Assembly (NCBI GenBank): GCA_964552675.1 | Contig: CAZKHJ010000004.1 | Coordinates: forward strand, 62,001-126,000 | Direction: 5' to 3' | DNA length: 64,000 bases | From: Sulfurimicrobium sp964552675 | GTDB taxonomy: Bacteria; Pseudomonadota; Gammaproteobacteria; Burkholderiales; Sulfuricellaceae | In this document: positions 59,816-64,000 of the stretch, one piece after another | Layout of the letters: every line of letters begins with the position of its first letter | How positions within the stretch are numbered: the first letter of the stretch is position 1 | Translations under genes and position numbers: made by a program | The notes under the pieces: model-generated | Told to the model about the DNA's origin: nothing | The model's database searches: none | What the model saw: the letters and a program-made list of their open reading frames with translations, nothing else

Positions 59816-61423
59816 ATGAAAATCGCCATTGCCCAAATTAACTGTGTCGTTGGTGATCTTGATGGCAATGTCGCCAGGATCCTTGTTTATGCCAACCGCG
59901 CCAAGGCCATGGGCGCGGAAGTGATGTTGACGCCGGAATTGTCCCTGACCGGGTACCCGCCCGAGGATCTGCTGCTGCGGGACGGATTCTATGCTGCCTG
60001 CGACCAGGCATTATTTACGCTGGCGCGCCAGGTGAAGGGGATCAGCGTGGTGGTGGGCCATCCACACCAGGAGGGTGGCAAGCGCTATAACGCGGCTTCA
60101 GTACTGAAATCCGGCAAGGTGATCGCTACCTATCACAAGCAGAAACTGCCCAATCATTCCGTGTTTGACGAAGTACGCTATTTTTCGGGTGGTAGTGAAG
60201 CTTGCGTGTTTGAGCAGGGTGGGGTGAAATTCGGCATCAATATCTGCGCCGACATCTGGGAAGAGGGCGCGGCGACCTGTGCACTTGGCGCAGGGGCCGA
60301 CGTGCTGCTGGTGCTCAATGCCTCTCCCTACCACATGAACAAACAGATTTCGCGCTATGAGGCGGTACGCGAGCGCATTGGTGAATGTGGCGTGGCGGTG
60401 TTTTATGCCAATCTGGTTGGCGGGCAGGATGAACTGGTATTTGATGGCGCCTCGTTTGTCATGGATGGAAAAGGCCGCCTGGTGCACCAGATGCCGGCAT
60501 TTGAGGAATCGCTGCGGGTGGTGGAACTGGAACAGGCTGTACCCCTTGGCGGGGAAATCGTGCCAGAGCATTCGCTGGAAGAGAATGTCTACCGGGCCCT
60601 GTGTCTGGGGGTTAAGGATTATGTCGGGAAAAATGGCTTCCCAGGTGTAGTGCTGGGCCTTTCGGGCGGAATCGATTCCGCGCTGGTGCTGGCGATTGCT
60701 GTTGATGCCCTGGGGGCGGAGAAAGTGCGGGCTGTGATGATGCCTTCACAGTTCACTGCCGATATCAGCCTGCAGGATGCGGAGGCCATGGCTTCAACAT
60801 TGGGCGTGCATTACAGCGAAATTTCCATAAAGCCGGTGTTCGATACTTTTCTCGACACCCTGGCCGATGAATTTGATGCTTTGCCATTTGATACCACCGA
60901 GGAAAATATCCAGGCGCGTATTCGTGGCACCTTGCTGATGGCGTTGTCCAACAAATACGGCGCCATCGTCATCACCACCGGCAACAAGAGCGAGATGGCG
61001 GTGGGTTACGCAACGTTATACGGAGACATGGCGGGGGGATTCGCGGTGCTCAAGGATGTACCGAAAACTCTGGTTTACCGCCTTGCGAACTATCGCAACA
61101 ACCTTGGCCGCGCCATACCGGAGCGTGTCATTACGCGGGCGCCCTCGGCTGAATTGCGCCAGGACCAGACTGATCAGGACAGCCTGCCGCCCTACGAGAT
61201 TCTGGATGCCATCATGGAAGCTTATGTCGAACATGATTTGTGTCCCCACGACATCATTGCGCAGGGGTTCGATGCGGGGGATGTACGGCGTGTGGTGAAA
61301 CTGATCGATATCAGCGAATACAAGCGCCGCCAGTCACCGGTCGGAGTGCGCATCACACCACGAGGTTTTGGCAAGGACCGGCGTTATCCCATAACGTCAA
61401 AATACCGACCATGGAATCAATAA
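59816..61423 (+). CDS. nadE: Glutamine-dependent NAD+ synthetase
   Basis: This makes NAD+ from deamido-NAD+, ATP and glutamine. The 535-residue protein has an N-terminal CN-hydrolase glutaminase domain: catalytic Glu in LTPELSLTGYPPEDLLL, Lys in YHKQKLPNHSVFDE and Cys in FGINICADIWEE. The C-terminal NAD synthetase domain has the P-loop LGLSGGIDSALVLAIAVDAL. The ATG at 59816 gives the typical start KIAIAQINC; an in-frame ATG at 59795 adds 7 residues. glnB follows after 12 bases, so nitrogen signalling and NAD synthesis genes are likely co-transcribed. Confidence 0.96.
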   Translation: MKIAIAQINCVVGDLDGNVARILVYANRAKAMGAEVMLTPELSLTGYPPEDLLLRDGFYAACDQALFTLARQVKGISVVVGHPHQEGGKRYNAASVLKSGKVIATYHKQKLPNHSVFDEVRYFSGGSEACVFEQGGVKFGINICADIWEEGAATCALGAGADVLLVLNASPYHMNKQISRYEAVRERIGECGVAVFYANLVGGQDELVFDGASFVMDGKGRLVHQMPAFEESLRVVELEQAVPLGGEIVPEHSLEENVYRALCLGVKDYVGKNGFPGVVLGLSGGIDSALVLAIAVDALGAEKVRAVMMPSQFTADISLQDAEAMASTLGVHYSEISIKPVFDTFLDTLADEFDALPFDTTEENIQARIRGTLLMALSNKYGAIVITTGNKSEMAVGYATLYGDMAGGFAVLKDVPKTLVYRLANYRNNLGRAIPERVITRAPSAELRQDQTDQDSLPPYEILDAIMEAYVEHDLCPHDIIAQGFDAGDVRRVVKLIDISEYKRRQSPVGVRITPRGFGKDRRYPITSKYRPWNQ

Positions 61424-61435
61424 CAGGAGAGTTGC

Positions 61436-61774
61436 ATGAAAAAGATCGAGGCCATCATCAAGCCATTCAAGCTCGACGAAGTGCGTGAGGCGTTATCAGA
61501 AATTGGTGTTACCGGCCTGACCGTTACTGAGGTCAAGGGCTTCGGGCGGCAAAAGGGGCATACCGAACTCTATCGCGGCGCGGAATATGTGGTGGACTTC
61601 CTGCCCAAGGTAAAAATTGAAGTGGTGATTGCTGCTGCTCAGGTGGATGCGGTGCTTGAAGCTATTGTCAACGCCGCGCGTACTGGCAAGATCGGCGATG
61701 GCAAGATTTTCGTGACGACGGTGGAAAAAGTCGTCCGGATCAGGACGGGCGAAACCGACGAAGCAGCAATTTGA
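61436..61774 (+). CDS. glnB: Nitrogen regulatory protein P-II
   Basis: PII is a trimeric signal protein that reports glutamine and 2-oxoglutarate status and controls the NtrB kinase, GlnE and other targets. The 112-residue protein starts KKIEAIIKPFKLDEVREAL. It has the T-loop Tyr51 (LYRGAEYVVDFLPK), the uridylylation site, and the C-terminal TGKIGDGKIFV. A GlnK-type paralogue would normally be linked to amtB, which is absent here, so GlnB is preferred. AGGAGAG precedes the ATG. Confidence 0.95.
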   Translation: MKKIEAIIKPFKLDEVREALSEIGVTGLTVTEVKGFGRQKGHTELYRGAEYVVDFLPKVKIEVVIAAAQVDAVLEAIVNAARTGKIGDGKIFVTTVEKVVRIRTGETDEAAI

Positions 61775-61780
61775 ATTTCC

Positions 61781-62566
61781 TTACCAGAGCCGCCACCAGG
61801 GTTTCGCTGCCCTGGTGATGCTGCCCAGATACTTGCTGTTAGGGTAGTTCTGGGTCAACACGCGGCGCGCATCGTCGCTCAATTCGTTCAAACCCAGTGC
61901 ATCATAGGATTTCACCATGATCACCAGCGCCTCTTCCGTGGCGGGTGCCTGAGGGTATTGCTGCAGCGCTACCTGGGCACGGCTCACCGCAGCGACGTGA
62001 GCACCGCGCCGGGCGTAGTAGCGGGCCACATGCACTTCGTACGAGGCAAGGGTGTTGACCAGGTATTTCATGCGGGCGACTGCATCCGGCGCGTATTTGC
62101 TGTCGGGAAAGCGGGTGGCCAGTTCCCTGAAAGCCTCAAATGAGTCCTTTGCCGCCTTGGGATCGCGTTCGGACAGATCCTGGTCGGCGATGGCGCCAAG
62201 CAGCCCCAGATCCTCGTTGAAATTGGCCAGTCCTTTCAGGTAATAGGCGTAATCCACATTGGGATGATTGGGGTGGAGCTTGATGAAGCGGTCGCAGGCG
62301 GCGATGGCCGACACCGGCTCATTGTCCTTGAAATAGGCATAAGCCACTTCAAGTTGAGATTGCTGCGCGTAACGCCCATAGGGATAGCGTGCTTCCAGGG
62401 TTTCAAAATATTTGATGGCCTTGCTATAGTTGCCATCGCCCATTTCATTTTTGGCTTCGCTGTATAGCTTTTGCGCCGACCAGCCCTTGGTTTCATCATT
62501 GTTCTCGGGGAACAGGCCGCAACCGGCCACCAGCAACAGCAGAATTAGGGCTAAACTACGCTTCAT
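61781..62566 (-). CDS. bamD: Outer membrane assembly lipoprotein BamD
   Basis: BamD is the essential TPR lipoprotein of the BAM complex. The 261-residue product has the lipobox LLLVAGCG and about five TPR units (GNYSKAIKYFETLEARYPYG; AQQSQLEVAYAYFKDNEPVS). Its start codon (62566-62564) overlaps the divergent rluD start codon, sharing two bases in CATG. A perfect TATAAT for bamD lies inside rluD (62593-62598). It is convergent with glnB, 6 bases apart. Confidence 0.95.
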   Translation of the reverse strand: MKRSLALILLLLVAGCGLFPENNDETKGWSAQKLYSEAKNEMGDGNYSKAIKYFETLEARYPYGRYAQQSQLEVAYAYFKDNEPVSAIAACDRFIKLHPNHPNVDYAYYLKGLANFNEDLGLLGAIADQDLSERDPKAAKDSFEAFRELATRFPDSKYAPDAVARMKYLVNTLASYEVHVARYYARRGAHVAAVSRAQVALQQYPQAPATEEALVIMVKSYDALGLNELSDDARRVLTQNYPNSKYLGSITRAAKPWWRLW

Positions 62567-63554
62567 GACTGAATCCGAAGAAAATTTTACCGATTATAAC
62601 CGAAACGCTTCCCAACTCCAGTCCCTTCAACTGGAGATTCCCGCCGGAAGCAGCGGGTTACGCCTGGATCAGGCGCTTTCCGGCCTCCTCCCCGAATATT
62701 CGCGCAGCCGCCTGCAAAGCTGGATCAAGGACGGCCATGTCAGGCTGAATGGCGCTGCTGTCGTGCCCAGACATGTGGTGTGGGAAGGCGACCGGATCGA
62801 GGTGGAAACGCAGCCCGCCGCAGAGGAAGTCGCCTTCCGCCCGGAGGAAATCGCCCTCGATATCGTTTATGAAGATGATGCGCTGCTGGTGATCAATAAG
62901 CCTGCTGGCCTGGTGGTCCACCCCGGCAGCGGCAACTGGCAGGGAACCTTGCTCAATGCCTTGCTCCATCACGCGCCGCAACTGGCGGGTGTTCCCCGCG
63001 CCGGCATCGTCCACCGCCTCGACAAGGACACCAGCGGCCTGCTGGTGGTGGCCAAAACCCTGACCGCGCAGACCGATCTGGTGCGGCAGCTGCAGGCGCG
63101 CACAGTGAAGCGCGAATATCTCGCCGTGGTTCAGGGCGTGCCGGAACTGACGGGTAGCGTGGATGCGCCCATCGGCCGTCACCCTACCCAGCGCGTCAAG
63201 ATGGCGGTGGTGCCTTCCGGCAAGCCGGCCGTGACCCATTTCACCCTGCTGGAATGTTTCGCTCATTACAGTCTGGTGCAATGCCGGCTCGAAACCGGGC
63301 GCACCCATCAGATCAGAGTGCACATGCAGCATCTGGGGTTTCCCCTGCTGGGCGACCCGGTTTATGCCGGCAAGGGCATGAATGTTCCTGTTCCCCTGAG
63401 AGAGGCAGTCAGGGGGTTTACGCGCCAGGCGCTGCATGCCGCACGGCTGGGGCTGATTCATCCTGGCAGCGGTGTGGCCATGGAATGGCGCGTCGAGATG
63501 CCGCCCGACATGACAAACCTGCTGGATGTGCTGAGGGCCGAAGACAGATGCTGA
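62565..63554 (+). CDS. rluD: 23S rRNA pseudouridine synthase RluD
   Basis: RluD makes pseudouridines 1911, 1915 and 1917 in helix 69 of 23S rRNA. The 329-residue protein has an N-terminal S4 domain (LRLDQALSGLLPEYSRSRLQ). The catalytic Asp is in the HRLDKDTSGLLVVAK motif, and the conserved TGRTHQIRVHMQHLGFPLLG follows. The ATG at 62565 overlaps the bamD ATG on the other strand, so the upstream DNA is all bamD coding sequence. pgeF starts inside its last codons. Confidence 0.95.
   Translation: MTESEENFTDYNRNASQLQSLQLEIPAGSSGLRLDQALSGLLPEYSRSRLQSWIKDGHVRLNGAAVVPRHVVWEGDRIEVETQPAAEEVAFRPEEIALDIVYEDDALLVINKPAGLVVHPGSGNWQGTLLNALLHHAPQLAGVPRAGIVHRLDKDTSGLLVVAKTLTAQTDLVRQLQARTVKREYLAVVQGVPELTGSVDAPIGRHPTQRVKMAVVPSGKPAVTHFTLLECFAHYSLVQCRLETGRTHQIRVHMQHLGFPLLGDPVYAGKGMNVPVPLREAVRGFTRQALHAARLGLIHPGSGVAMEWRVEMPPDMTNLLDVLRAEDRC
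62593..62598 (-). promoter_or_regulatory. Candidate -10 box for bamD inside rluD
   Basis: A perfect TATAAT on the minus strand lies within rluD codons 10-12. Transcription would start about 20 bases before the bamD ATG. The -35 region is poor at 17 bases (CTGGAG). Confidence 0.45.
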
Positions 63555-64000
63555 GCAACTGCCTGCTTCCCGAATGGCCTGCGCCGGCCAACGTGCGCGC
63601 GCTGGTGACCTTGCGCCATGGCGGCATCAGCGCCCCTCCATATGCCAGCCTGAACCTTGGCGATCATGTCGGTGATGATCCCCTGGCCGTGGCTGCCAAC
63701 CGTGCCCGGCTGCGTGACATGCTGCCCAGCGAGCCGGTGTGGCTGAACCAGGTGCATGGCGTCGGCATTGTGAATGCGGCGGATGCGGCAGGTATTCCGC
63801 CGGCGGACGGCAGCTATAGCCGGATACCGGGAACCGTCTGTGCTGTGCTGACGGCAGACTGTCTCCCTGTTCTGTTCTGTGACCGGGCCGGATCTGTCGT
63901 GGCGGCGGCTCATGCCGGCTGGCGGGGGCTGGCCAATGGTGTGCTGGAGGCCGCCGTACACTCCATGGCGGTGGATGCCGGAGAAATCCTGGCCTGGCTC
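63548..64000 (+). CDS. pgeF: Peptidoglycan editing factor PgeF (YfiH family), 5' part
   Basis: The gene overlaps the rluD 3' end by seven bases and runs off the window after 151 codons. The visible part has the family motifs WLNQVHGVGIVN, LTADCLPVLFCD and AAAHAGWRGLANG, with the metal-binding His and Cys. PgeF removes misincorporated L-Ser from UDP-MurNAc peptides in E. coli; older notes call it a laccase-like polyphenol oxidase. The rluD-pgeF order is widespread. Confidence 0.93.
   Translation, partial: MLSNCLLPEWPAPANVRALVTLRHGGISAPPYASLNLGDHVGDDPLAVAANRARLRDMLPSEPVWLNQVHGVGIVNAADAAGIPPADGSYSRIPGTVCAVLTADCLPVLFCDRAGSVVAAAHAGWRGLANGVLEAAVHSMAVDAGEILAWL

Overview
The window reads as chromosomal DNA of a betaproteobacterium, most likely a nitrate-respiring member of the Nitrosomonadales close to sulfur oxidisers such as Sulfuricella or Sulfuritalea. 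This is inferred from the housekeeping gene order (ndk-rlmN-pilW-rodZ-ispG-hisS-yfgM-bamB-der, then hfq-hflX-hflK-hflC-DUF2065-hisZ-purA), FimV-type proteins, a NarX/NarL pair and a DsrC-family protein. No rRNA, IS element, prophage or CRISPR array was seen. One tRNA (Leu, CAG) is present.

Layout. Positions 1-5.9 kb hold a truncated membrane sensor with a PhnD-like lipoprotein (minus strand), fimV (plus), then moaA and an M17 aminopeptidase (minus). Positions 6.0-16.2 kb are a plus-strand run: aceE, aceF, a methyl-accepting chemotaxis protein, lpdA, narX, narL. The chemoreceptor sits between E2 and E3 of pyruvate dehydrogenase. Positions 16.2-26.9 kb form the nitrate respiration block: narK1, narK2, narG, narH, narJ, narI, a lipoprotein cytochrome c and a DsrC/TusE-like protein without its cysteines. 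MoaA supplies the molybdenum cofactor pathway, NarXL the likely control, and the NarK proteins nitrate/nitrite transport.

Positions 26.9-31.2 kb (minus) carry prfC, kup and a SPOR-domain protein. Positions 31.4-40.1 kb are a tight plus-strand housekeeping operon from ndk to der, with many 1-4 base overlaps. The der-hfq junction, usually close in related bacteria, is split by about 4.8 kb. This insert holds an apparent remnant of a type I restriction-modification locus, a frameshifted Fic gene, a small convergent gene with its own strong promoter and a Fic-inhibitor motif, an unrecognised 389-residue protein, and a GAF-GGDEF-EAL protein. Housekeeping order resumes at hfq and runs to purA, tRNA-Leu, rnr and rlmB.

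Positions 54.2-64.0 kb are mixed: a second FimV-like gene split at a run of nine G, an FmdE-like protein, a GyrI-like membrane protein, a CobD/CbiB-like protein, a histidine phosphatase, a protein with a carbonic-anhydrase-like metal-ligand pattern, nadE, glnB, bamD and rluD (divergent, with overlapping start codons), and the 5' part of pgeF.

The most noteworthy points are the Fic locus, the cysteine-less DsrC homologue at the end of the nar cluster, the chemoreceptor in the pdh operon, and the homopolymer-split FimV paralogue. All functions are read from sequence motifs and remembered family features; no database search was run.
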